28,034 nt of DNA, taken from the NCBI GenBank assembly GCA_963580245.1, contig CAUZJO010000059.1:1-28034 (forward strand). The letters are read 5' to 3'. A program made the translations under genes and the position numbers. The notes beneath the pieces were generated by a model that was given only the letters and a program-made list of their open reading frames with translations, had not been told where the DNA came from and did not search any database. Positions 7,888-15,340 of the stretch are shown here, piece by piece (position 1 is the first letter of the stretch; each line of letters starts with the position of its first letter). The DNA is from CAUZJO01 sp963580245. GTDB lineage: Bacteria > Sumerlaeota > Sumerlaeia > MVZB01.

Positions 7888-8514
7888 ATGCGCATTGCGG
7901 GTTTAGCTAAATGGCGGCCGTATCAAGTCCGTCGGTTGAGGCGACGGGTCGAGCGGGCCGGCGCCGCGGTTTGCCTCCACCTTGGCTGCGGCGAGGTCTA
8001 TCTCAACGGTTGGATCAACGTCGACGTGGCGGGCGGAGACCCCGTTCCCGACGTGATTCTCGACTTGCGGCGAGGGCTCCCCTTGCCCGACCAGTGCGCC
8101 GACCTGATCTTTTCCGAGGACGTCCTCGAACATCTCGACCTCGCCTCGGGGCGGCGGCTGCTGGTCGATTGCCATCGCGTCCTGCGGCCCGGCGGCGTGA
8201 TGCGGCTGGTGACGCCCAACCTCAGATCTTTCGCTCAGGCCTATCTGGACCGCGACGAGGCGACGCTTGCGTGGTACCGCGCCGAGCTCGGTTGCGAGAG
8301 CTTCGCCGAGATGCTCAACGCCGGCCTGCGCGCCTGGGGTCACCAGTTCCTCCATGACGCCGATTCGCTGACCGACCGGCTCAAGCAAATCGGCTTCGAC
8401 CCCCGACGCCGCCAGTTCCAATCCAGCGACGAGCAACGCCTGCGCGGCCTCGACCGCCGCAACGCCGACGAAGGCGCCCATTCGATGTATTTCGACTGCT
8501 ACAAGGCCGACTGA
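7888..8514 (+). CDS. Class I SAM-dependent methyltransferase
   Basis: About 208 residues with the Rossmann methyltransferase motifs in order: motif I LHLGCGE (residues 30-36) followed by GWINVDV with the acidic end of strand 2, DLIFSEDVLEHL (motif post-II) and HRVLRPGGVMRLVTPNL (motif III and strand 5). This matches Methyltransf_11-like enzymes often found near polysaccharide or glycan genes. The ATG at 7888 is preceded by GGGA six bases upstream; an in-frame ATG at 7876 and a TTG at 7825 are alternatives without a better site. It stands alone, divergent from the nucleotidyltransferase gene. The methyl acceptor cannot be predicted. Confidence 0.85.
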   Translation: MRIAGLAKWRPYQVRRLRRRVERAGAAVCLHLGCGEVYLNGWINVDVAGGDPVPDVILDLRRGLPLPDQCADLIFSEDVLEHLDLASGRRLLVDCHRVLRPGGVMRLVTPNLRSFAQAYLDRDEATLAWYRAELGCESFAEMLNAGLRAWGHQFLHDADSLTDRLKQIGFDPRRRQFQSSDEQRLRGLDRRNADEGAHSMYFDCYKAD

Positions 8515-8695
8515 TCCAAGACCCCCGCGGCGGTAAACATAGACAACCGAACCCTTCGCCAGGTTTATCTTTAAACTCACAGTCTCATGAGTCCGAATGC
8601 GCATTCCCCATTCCATCCTCCAATTCGATATGTTATCTCTCAATCCACTTGTCGCCATCCGGTATCACGAATCTAGGGTGTAGGGGAAACTCACG

Positions 8696-9112
8696 ATGAA
8701 CGACGAACAAACTCGCGCGCAGGTCGCCGCGGCTTTTTTGCTGCGCCTGACCCTTGGGCTCCTATTCTTCGTCGCGGGTCTGAATAAGGTTATCAGCGGC
8801 CCGTCGGGAATCGGGCAGCACATCAACCAGAAGTTCAGCGAAACGTGGCTACCCGCCTTCCTCTACGTCCCGTTCGGCGCCGTTCTGCCCTGGGCCGAGC
8901 TGATTCTCGGTATCTTGATCATTCTCGGCCTGTTTCGCTGCTGGTCGGTGCTCTTGGGCGGCCTGCTGATGGTTTCGTTGACCTTCGGCAACATGGTCAC
9001 GGGTGATCACGGGACCGTCTCGAGCAACGTGGTCTACGTCGGCCTGTTCGCGGCGGCGCTGTTGACCGGCCACTGGGACCAAATCAAGCTGGACCGGCTG
9101 ATGAAAAAGTAG
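8696..9112 (+). CDS. DoxX-like small membrane protein
   Basis: A 138-residue protein with four hydrophobic segments (about residues 12-33, 56-78, 80-100 and 108-122) and the DoxX-like opening LLRLTLGLLFFVAGLNKVI. Members of this family are integral membrane proteins, some related to the quinol oxidase subunit DoxD and others of unknown function. A good ribosome site, AGGGGA, lies just ahead of the ATG. The 180 bases before it hold no other gene. The next gene, ispF, starts 47 bases later on the same strand, so shared transcription is possible. Confidence 0.8.
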   Translation: MNDEQTRAQVAAAFLLRLTLGLLFFVAGLNKVISGPSGIGQHINQKFSETWLPAFLYVPFGAVLPWAELILGILIILGLFRCWSVLLGGLLMVSLTFGNMVTGDHGTVSSNVVYVGLFAAALLTGHWDQIKLDRLMKK

Positions 9113-9159
9113 CGGCGGCCCTCGCGCGCCGCGTTCGTCCACGATGGGAGCGCCTGAAC

Positions 9160-9657
9160 TTGCAAGCCAACTCACCACTCAGGATCGGTCAGGGATTCGA
9201 CGTGCACGCCTTCGCCGCGGGGCGGCCGCTGGTCCTGGGGGGCGTCGCCGTGCCCCATCCGGCGGGTCTCGCGGGCCATTCGGACGCCGACGTGCTCACC
9301 CACGCCGTCATCGACGCCTTGCTCGGCGCGGCCGGGATGGGCGACATCGGCCACCGCTTCCCCGACACCGACCCCGCCTGGGCCGAGGCCGATAGCATCG
9401 AGCTGCTGCGCCTGGTCAACGCGGAGCTGGAGGCGGCTGGCTGGGCGATCGTCAACATCGACGCCACGATCATCGGCCAGGCCCCCAAGATGGCCCCCCA
9501 TCTACCGGCCATGACCCAAAAGCTCGCCCACGCCACCGGCATCGAACCGGCGCGGATCAACCTCAAGGCCACCACGACCGAGCGACTGGGCTTCACCGGC
9601 CGCGGCGAAGGCATCGCCGCCCAGGCCGCCGCGCTGCTCACCGGCCGCCCGGCCTGA
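9160..9657 (+). CDS. ispF: 2-C-methyl-D-erythritol 2,4-cyclodiphosphate synthase
   Basis: A 165-residue IspF, which turns CDP-methylerythritol 2-phosphate into the cyclic diphosphate and CMP in the MEP isoprenoid pathway. The metal ligands are visible: D14 and H16 in GQGFDVHAF and H48 in HSDADVLTHAVIDALLGA; DIGHRFPDTDP and the C-terminal TTTERLGFTGRGEGIAAQA also match. The start is a TTG with GGGAG about ten bases upstream and no ATG in a sensible position, so this is a rare-start gene. Its stop is 16 bases before the first of four tandem membrane-protein paralogues, suggesting one transcript. Normal length for the family. Confidence 0.95.
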   Translation: MQANSPLRIGQGFDVHAFAAGRPLVLGGVAVPHPAGLAGHSDADVLTHAVIDALLGAAGMGDIGHRFPDTDPAWAEADSIELLRLVNAELEAAGWAIVNIDATIIGQAPKMAPHLPAMTQKLAHATGIEPARINLKATTTERLGFTGRGEGIAAQAAALLTGRPA

Positions 9658-9673
9658 GAGGGCTGCGGTCGCA

Positions 9674-10568
9674 ATGGCCAAACATCCCCGCCGCGCCCCC
9701 TGGACCCTCTCGCCCGGCGACCTTCCCAGCGAATCCGCCCTTGAATGCGAGCCGCGTCTGCGCGGGCTCGAGGTGAACGCCTTTTTTCGGCTGCTCACGA
9801 TGCGGCGAACGAGGGGGACCGAACATAGTGGCGCATCGGCCGGATGGGTTCTCTTGCTGATTTTCTTGATGCTATTCTTGACCCCTATCCCCGGCCTCCT
9901 CGTAACGGGTCTCATCCGCTCTGTCTGGAGAAGTGCCAAAAGGGATCGAAGGCAACAGACGCTCGGGGGGGGTGACCCGAGACCGCTTGTTCGAGCTATC
10001 CCTCACCGGGCTCGAGCCGGGGGACTATGTCATTGGTTTGTGGGGTTTCGCCGCCTCGGGCCGCGCGCAAAACTTTGCGGACTGGATCCTGGACACCCTG
10101 GTCATTCTATCCGCCGTGGTCTGTCTATCCATACCGATTCATGTCCGTTCCTTCATTTCGCTCGTTTTCTTGTTCGCGTTTTTCTTCGTCGGCTACCGAT
10201 CCCACTACCCTTATCACAGGCTGCGTTCCGTCTCTCGGCAGATCTCGACGGCCCGCCGGGACTTCGAGCCAGCCGACTGGTCCGACCACTTGATAGGGTC
10301 CTTGGGACGCACGCTGCTGACTGGCGTCCAGATATTTGCTTCAATGATGGGGATAACCCTGGTCGTCGTATTGTGCGTCGTGTTTGCATCAACAGTCGCA
10401 TCAGAATCTGAGTCGATCGCCTCTTATCTATTCGCGGTGTCGCTATCGATTGCCGGCTGGGCCGTCGGTTATGGGATGGGGATAGCCAACCGCGAGCGAG
10501 CAGATTTTCACCTCCGTCAGTCCACGGAAGACGTCCGCAGGATCCTGGAGTTGGTGCGAGAGGAATAG
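9674..10568 (+). pseudogene. Tandem membrane-protein paralogue A, frameshifted at a G8 tract
   Basis: First of four neighbouring copies of a family I do not recognise. The N-terminal signature is DLPSESALECEPRLRGLEVN, then FFRL and a hydrophobic segment. The frame breaks at a run of eight G at about 9965-9972; with seven G the frame continues as VTRDRLFELSLTGLEPGDY and IGLWG, matching copy B (LTREHYADLYLTGLPP). Three further hydrophobic regions follow, then YPYHRLRSV and the C-terminal helix DVRRILELV shared by all copies. Restored length would be about 297 residues. It starts 16 bases after ispF. As read, the product is truncated, or the locus varies in phase through the G tract. Function unknown. 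Confidence 0.7.
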
Positions 10569-10580
10569 ACACAGGCGACC

Positions 10581-11546
10581 ATGCCGTTTCAATCGCGAAA
10601 GAAACACCGATCCTGGGAAATCACCCCCGCCGACCTCCCCACCGAGGAGGTCCTGGCGACCGAGCCGCGCCTGCGCGGGCTCGAGAACAATCCGGTTTTC
10701 CGCCTAACGATGCTGCGCCGGCGCGCGCCCCTGTTCGAATCGCTCTTGCCGCTGATCTACATCTTGGGCCTCTTCCACATCTCGATGGTCATCGGCGGCG
10801 GCCCGCTTATCCTGGTGGGATTCATCTTTTTTGGGTGAGTCGTCTTTCTTGCTCATCGTTGGATCCAACCGCCCGGCGGCACGGCCTCGCTGTGGGGCCT
10901 GACGCGCGAGCATTACGCCGACCTGTATCTCACCGGTCTCCCGCCCCACGAGATCCTCGCCGGGCTGTGGGGCAACTCACTCTCGCAGCGGTTCATGCGC
11001 AAAGGGAAACGGGCCTTGAGGGTCCTTGCCCTGTTGTTCATCCTGGGCGCGATCTCCCTCCCCGCGCCCCTGAACGTTGCCTGCCACGTATGCATGTTCC
11101 TGACGGTCTTTGGCCTCACCGCCGTCCATCGATCCTATCCGTTTCACGCCCTGCCCGCCTTGGCCAGGGCCGTTGCGACCCAGCGCAGGGCCATCGAGGG
11201 CCGTGCCCAAGCGATCGAAGTCCTCATCCAAGCCCTGCTCCCCATCGGCGGCTTCATCCTGGGAACCCTTCTCGCCTCCGTCGTGATCATTGTTATCTTT
11301 TTCTTGATCATGCTCAGCTTCACTCTCTTCCCCCTACTCTTCCCGGTCCCCGACACAAACCTCGAACCGATCCAGTGGATCTTCCAACAAGTCTGGACCG
11401 TGCCCATCATATTCCTCGCCACGATGGCGGCCGCATGGGTGACCGGGCGCATCATCGGTAACAGCCGCATCACCCGCTCCAGAATGTTCCTCAAACGGAT
11501 GACCGATGAGATCGAAGCCATCCTCGCGATGCAACAGGAGAAATAG
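10581..11546 (+). pseudogene. Tandem membrane-protein paralogue B, interrupted by in-frame TGA
   Basis: Second copy, 12 bases after A. One continuous frame of 322 codons is broken only by TGA at 10836-10838 (codon 86). Before it: DLPTEEVLATEPRLRGLENN and a hydrophobic segment ending GFIFFG. After it the frame reads VVFLAHRW, TASLWGLTREHYADLYLTG, then three or four more membrane segments, and closes with FLKRMTDEIEAILAMQQEK. A TGG to TGA change is the simplest cause. Other TGA codons in the window behave as normal stops, so reassignment to Trp is unlikely. There is no selenocysteine context. A peptide of 85 residues with one membrane segment could still be made. Function unknown. Confidence 0.7.
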
Positions 11547-11557
11547 GCCCGCCGATC

Positions 11558-12541
11558 ATGCCGCCCCCCAAACGCCGCCACCGCTGGGAACCGACCCCCG
11601 CCGACCTCCCCACCGAGAAGGCCCAAGCCGCCGAACCACGCCTGCGCGACCTCGAGAACAACGCCATATTTCGATTGATGACCTTTTACCAATCGGGTGA
11701 AGTCTCGCTCTGGGGACCGATTGTCTGGATTTCGTTTCTCCTGCTGGCGGGTGCCCTCGTGACCCTGATCGGCGGTTCACTCGTGCATTTCGTCGCCCTT
11801 CTGAGCGTGGCATGTGTCGGGTTTATGATTCCGTTATGTTTTTCAGGCCGACTCGGTTCAGTCGTCGTAACCATCAACAGGCCCTTCCCATTGTCTTTGT
11901 ACAGGGAATTGGCCCAAACAACGTTCAAGCCCGACGAGTTCATCAACACCCTCTGGGGGAGCCAAAGCAGAAGGCGCGCCATGCGCCGGCGTGTCACAGC
12001 CTTTTACGGCTTGACTCTAATCACCCTAATGGTCATTTCAGTCTACGGGTGGTTGGAGTGGGGTATGCGATGGGTATGCACCTTGGCGTTGTTCGTGTTG
12101 GGTTCGCTACTTGGGGGTGTTCGATTCGACCCCTACCATGTACTGTCTTCCGTTCACGAAGAGATCAAGAACCAAAGGCACATGATCGATCGGATGCGCA
12201 TTCCCTTTTGGGCGTTGCGTGTACTGGTTAAGCCCATCATCGGACTATTAGTGGTTTTGGCGCTTCTTGTCTTCGTGGCCGTAAAGCTAATGTTGCTGTC
12301 GCCCGCCATCTCCGTCGTTTTCAAGAAATATGAGTGGCTCCTGGAGTATACGTGGGTCTTTGCGACGCATCTGGCCGGACTATCGGTGCTGGCGATTGGC
12401 TGGCTGCTCGGCCGCGTCTTTGCCATCATCGACCAAGCCCGAACGCCGAAGCGGCTCAAACGCATGCGTGACGACATCAACCGAATCATTGAACTCCAAC
12501 TCACGGATCAAGTTATGAGGGATCGTTGGCCCGCCTCATGA
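11558..12541 (+). CDS. Tandem membrane-protein paralogue C, the only intact copy
   Basis: A 327-residue protein, third in the array and the reference for the family. It has a charged N-terminus with DLPTEKAQAAEPRLRDLENN, then about six hydrophobic segments (roughly residues 53-75, 77-98, 148-168, 172-192, 226-252 and 276-300). Between segments two and three lies FKPDEFINTLWGSQSRRRA, shared with the other copies; after segment four comes FDPYHVLSSVHEEIKNQR; the end is an amphipathic helix LKRMRDDINRIIELQ. AGGAGA in the tail of B serves as ribosome site. Its stop overlaps the start of D by four bases (ATGA). Family not recognised. The soluble stretches are probably cytoplasmic, but topology and role are unknown. 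Confidence 0.8.
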   Translation: MPPPKRRHRWEPTPADLPTEKAQAAEPRLRDLENNAIFRLMTFYQSGEVSLWGPIVWISFLLLAGALVTLIGGSLVHFVALLSVACVGFMIPLCFSGRLGSVVVTINRPFPLSLYRELAQTTFKPDEFINTLWGSQSRRRAMRRRVTAFYGLTLITLMVISVYGWLEWGMRWVCTLALFVLGSLLGGVRFDPYHVLSSVHEEIKNQRHMIDRMRIPFWALRVLVKPIIGLLVVLALLVFVAVKLMLLSPAISVVFKKYEWLLEYTWVFATHLAGLSVLAIGWLLGRVFAIIDQARTPKRLKRMRDDINRIIELQLTDQVMRDRWPAS

Positions 12542-13307
12542 AACCGAACCGCCGCCGCTGGGAACTGACCGCCGCCGACCTCCCCACCGAGAAGGCCCAG
12601 GCCGCCGAACCGAGCCTGCGCGACCTCGAAAACAACGCCATCTTCCGGCTCTGCACCCTGCGCCGAGGTTTGTTGGACCAGATCTATTTCTCATCTAAGC
12701 CCGCAGATGTCGAAGACCGCTTTTACCGAGATCTCCGCCTGACGTTGCTCAAACCCGAGGATTACGTCAATGGCGTCTGGGGCAGCAAGGTCTCGCGACG
12801 AAAGTCCATCTGGCGAATGATCACGTTCTGGGTCCTCGTTATTCTCATCGCCGCGGTCGTTTCGGATTATTCCTGGCTGCACGTGGATTTTCGATTGTTT
12901 TGTGCCGTCGGTCTGTTCTTTCTGGGTCTGCCGGTCGCCGCCCGCTTCAATGGTCCCTATTCCGCATTGCCGAGCGCCTATCGCTTCTTCGTGTCCCAAC
13001 GCCGTGCCGTCGAACGCAAGGCCCGGCCCGTGGCGGCCTCCCTCCGACACAATTCCGAATCCCTCCGCTCTGATTATGACTTCTATCTTTGGATGGAGGT
13101 AGGGGGCGCCGGCTGTTCGTGCTGTGGACAATCTTGGCCCAGAATGAATGGCTCTTATCTAACCTAAGCGGCGGCGCGATCTCCCTTGCGCTCGGATTGA
13201 TCGTCGGTTGGGCTTACGTGATGTTCGTAAGAATACGGGCTCCCCGTTCCCTGGCCAAGATGGACGAGAACGTCCGAAAGATCCTTGCCCTGCAGCAAAT
13301 GGACTGA
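12538..13307 (+). pseudogene. Tandem membrane-protein paralogue D, shortened and frameshifted
   Basis: Fourth copy. The first 40 residues (ELTAADLPTEKAQAAEPSLR onward) are nearly those of C, but the first two membrane segments of C are replaced by a short polar stretch (about 50 residues lost) before LLKPEDYVNGVWGSKVSRRK. The frame breaks near 13100-13105 at a run of five G; one extra G would join MEVG to RRLFVLWTILAQNEWLLS and on to the C-terminal helix LAKMDENVRKILALQ. As read, the first frame ends at 13167. The start ATG at 12538 overlaps the C stop; a TTG at 12526 is less likely. Probably decaying. Confidence 0.68.
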
Positions 13308-13317
13308 GGCTGGCGGA

Positions 13318-13638
13318 TCAGGAGGGCGCCGCCGACTGGCGCGAGAGGAAATCCATGAACAGCTCGCCGTCAAACTCCACGGTATTCTCCACCAGCTCGG
13401 TCTCGAGGTCGTTGAAATAGAGGTCGTAGACCGTCTGACGTTCGTGCGCCAGCGGCGTGGGGCAGAAGCATGCCTCGCTCCACCGGACCACCCCCGGCTC
13501 CGTGATCCGCGCGCGTCGCATCGATTCCACGATTTCCTTGCCGTCGGGTTTCTGTGCGAGAATCGTGCCGTCGGTCAGTTTGCGTTGGAATTCGACCATC
13601 CTCTCCGGGATGGCATGGGCCTTCACCGAATAGAACAT
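13318..13638 (-). CDS. Small conserved-looking protein of unknown function
   Basis: A 106-residue soluble protein without membrane segments. Visible stretches are FYSVKAHAIPERMVEFQRKL, then DGKEIVESMRRARITEPGVV, CFCPTPLAHERQTVYDLYF and a final FDGELFMDFL. The opening strand-helix pattern resembles ferredoxin-like (Dabb/YciI-type) folds, but that is only an impression. A strong ribosome site, GAGGAG, lies just before the ATG on the minus strand. It converges with the paralogue array, whose end is 10 bases away, and lies downstream of the phosphofructokinase gene on the same strand with a 37-base gap, so the two may share a transcript. No function is proposed. Confidence 0.7.
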   Translation of the reverse strand: MFYSVKAHAIPERMVEFQRKLTDGTILAQKPDGKEIVESMRRARITEPGVVRWSEACFCPTPLAHERQTVYDLYFNDLETELVENTVEFDGELFMDFLSRQSAAPS

Positions 13639-13675
13639 CGTTCCACTCCTCTCTGGCGGGCCGCGCGACCGACCC

Positions 13676-14956
13676 TCAACCGTTTTTGCGGGCGACGGCG
13701 CCTCCCTTGAGAAAACCGACCTTCGGCAGTTTGCCCACCAGCGGAGCGGCGTATTCGAGAAACGCCTTGGTCACGTCGTTGCCTTCTTCATTCAGGAACT
13801 TCTTGGGCAGCCGGGTCGTGTGCTTGGCCACCACCGACAGCGGATTGACTTTATACTTGATCTTGTAGGGGCCCTCCTTTGCGCGAACCAGTGAGATCGT
13901 CCCGCTCGTCCCGCTCGTCCCGCTCGTCCCGCTTGTCTCGCCCGTCTCGCCCGTCTCGCCCGCGAGGGCCGCCCGCACCGCCCGCCGACCCACCTCGCGC
14001 GCCTCGGCCGCGTCGACCTCGGACCACACGCCGCAAAACGACCGCTGCAGATACCCATACGTGTCCGACCGCACCCGCACGCCTGCCTCGAGGCCGTCTT
14101 TGATGACTTTCGTGAGGTAATCGCCCAACGCCCCGGTCCCCGAAAGCTGGACGTTGCCGTGGCTGTCGACCCCCTGCTGGAACTTGCTCGCGATCGCCTG
14201 GCCCTCGGCGTCGGCAATCCCTTCGCTCGCCGCCACGATGCATCGCCCATGTTTCGCGTAGACCGCCTTGACGTCCGCGACGAACTTGGCCTCATCGAAA
14301 GCGACTTCGGGCACGTAGATCAGGTGCGGCCCCGAGTCCGGCCGCGCCCGTCCCAGCGCGGCGGCGGCGGTCAGGAACCCCGCGTGGCGACCCATGACCA
14401 CGTTGATCTTGATCCCCTTGAGCGACCGGTTGTCCAGGTCGTCGCCCATGAACGCCTGGGCCACGAACTTGGCCGCCGAGCCAAAGCCCGGACAGTGATC
14501 GGTCCCGATCAGGTCGTTGTCGATCGTCTTGGGGATGTGGAAGACCCGCAGGTCGTAATCCCCCGCCTTGGCCACCTCGTGAACAATATTGGCCGTCTCG
14601 GCCGAGTCATTGCCCCCGATGTAAAAGAAATAGCGCACGTCGTGCGCGCGCAGGACCTCGAACATCGCGCGGCACTCCTCCTCGGTCGGCTTCTTGCGCA
14701 CCGATCCGAGCGCCGCCGACGGCGTCACGGCCACCTTTTCCAAGTTGCTCTCGCGTTCCTTGGTCAGGTCGATCAGGTCTTGCTCGAGCACGCCCTCGAC
14801 GCCGTGTCGCGCCCCGTAAATCCTCTTGAGAGTCTTGCGGTGCCGCTGGGCCTCGAGCACGGCGCCGACCAGGCTCTGATTGATTACCACCGTCGGCCCC
14901 CCCGACTGGCCGATCACCATGTTGCCCGCGGGTCCTTTGGTTGATTTCTTAGCCAT
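13676..14956 (-). CDS. pfp: 6-phosphofructokinase, diphosphate-dependent type
   Basis: A protein of about 426 residues that interconverts fructose 6-phosphate and fructose 1,6-bisphosphate in glycolysis/gluconeogenesis. GQSGGPTVVINQSL begins the nucleotide-fold loop. In GGNDSAETANIV (N116, D117) and PKTIDNDL (K143, catalytic D146), the Asp and Lys are the residues known to mark diphosphate rather than ATP use. GRHAGFLTAAAALGR is the substrate loop. Oddly, a 9-bp tandem repeat encodes 21 residues of GET and SGT units inside the C-terminal half (see the repeat at 13898-13960). ATG at 14956 was chosen because AAAGG sits nine bases upstream; ATG at 14962 and GTG at 14965 are alternatives. The enzyme class is confident. 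Confidence 0.92.
   Translation of the reverse strand: MAKKSTKGPAGNMVIGQSGGPTVVINQSLVGAVLEAQRHRKTLKRIYGARHGVEGVLEQDLIDLTKERESNLEKVAVTPSAALGSVRKKPTEEECRAMFEVLRAHDVRYFFYIGGNDSAETANIVHEVAKAGDYDLRVFHIPKTIDNDLIGTDHCPGFGSAAKFVAQAFMGDDLDNRSLKGIKINVVMGRHAGFLTAAAALGRARPDSGPHLIYVPEVAFDEAKFVADVKAVYAKHGRCIVAASEGIADAEGQAIASKFQQGVDSHGNVQLSGTGALGDYLTKVIKDGLEAGVRVRSDTYGYLQRSFCGVWSEVDAAEAREVGRRAVRAALAGETGETGETSGTSGTSGTSGTISLVRAKEGPYKIKYKVNPLSVVAKHTTRLPKKFLNEEGNDVTKAFLEYAAPLVGKLPKVGFLKGGAVARKNG
13898..13960 (-). repeat. In-frame 9-bp tandem repeat inside the phosphofructokinase gene
   Basis: Seven 9-base units on the plus strand: four identical CGTCCCGCT, then one TGTCTCGCC and two CGTCTCGCC. They encode alternating GET and SGT tripeptides. 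Because the unit is three codons, gain or loss keeps the frame. It probably forms a flexible surface loop. Confidence 0.9.
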
Positions 14957-15131
14957 CGTCATCACCTTTGTCGTGGAATGTTAATCTCTCGTTAGGGCCG
15001 AGCCCATAACGCTGGGCGCGGTCCCCGTGGGTCCGATGCAAACCGGCCGCTCTCCGCTCGCTTCACCTCGCCACACCTAGCAATGAGTCGCCGGGTAGTC
15101 AATGATAACGTCGAATCAGACTGGTGTGGGG

Positions 15132-15340
15132 TGTGATTCAGATTTGGGAGTAAACGGCGCTTCAATGCAAAGCCTCCGTTCGTGCTCGTGCTCGTAATCG
15201 GTCTTTTTCTCAGGTCACAATCGAGGTGGGACGCAGTGATGCGCGCGATTACGATTACGAGCACGAGAAATGAGAGACGACTGTCAACGAGGCTGGAGAA
15301 ACCACGCCAAGACGGCACTGACTCCAAAATCGGAATCACA
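15132..15340 (-). mobile_element. Dispersed hairpin element, copy E1 (MITE/REPIN-like), with terminal inverted repeats
   Basis: About 209 bases bounded by imperfect inverted repeats of about 31 bases: 15132-15162 and 15309-15340, sharing TGTGATTC, GATTT, GGAGT and a CG-rich end. Inside are a left arm of two GTGCTC and one GTAATC (15182-15199), a core at 15200-15246 (GTCTTTTTCTC, CAATCGAGGTGGGACGCAG), and a right arm of two GATTAC plus GAGCAC (15247-15264). The right repeat contains the stop codon of the minus-strand flippase gene. The core orientation given is relative to that gene. No transposase is encoded, and no target duplication is obvious. The 166 bases between the phosphofructokinase gene start and this element hold nothing else visible. 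Confidence 0.8.

Noticed and set aside
10836..10838. Selenocysteine or TGA-to-Trp recoding in paralogue B
   Set aside because: Other genes in the window use TGA as a normal stop (for example flippase, antitoxin, GT4), and sister copies show independent lesions, so a nonsense mutation is simpler.
14159..14944. Plus-strand open frame of 261 codons
   Set aside because: It is antisense to the well-supported phosphofructokinase gene.
15132..15340. Element E1 as an ordinary intrinsic terminator
   Set aside because: Its stem is interrupted by a conserved core, it has outer inverted repeats, and it lacks a U-run in the transcript sense.
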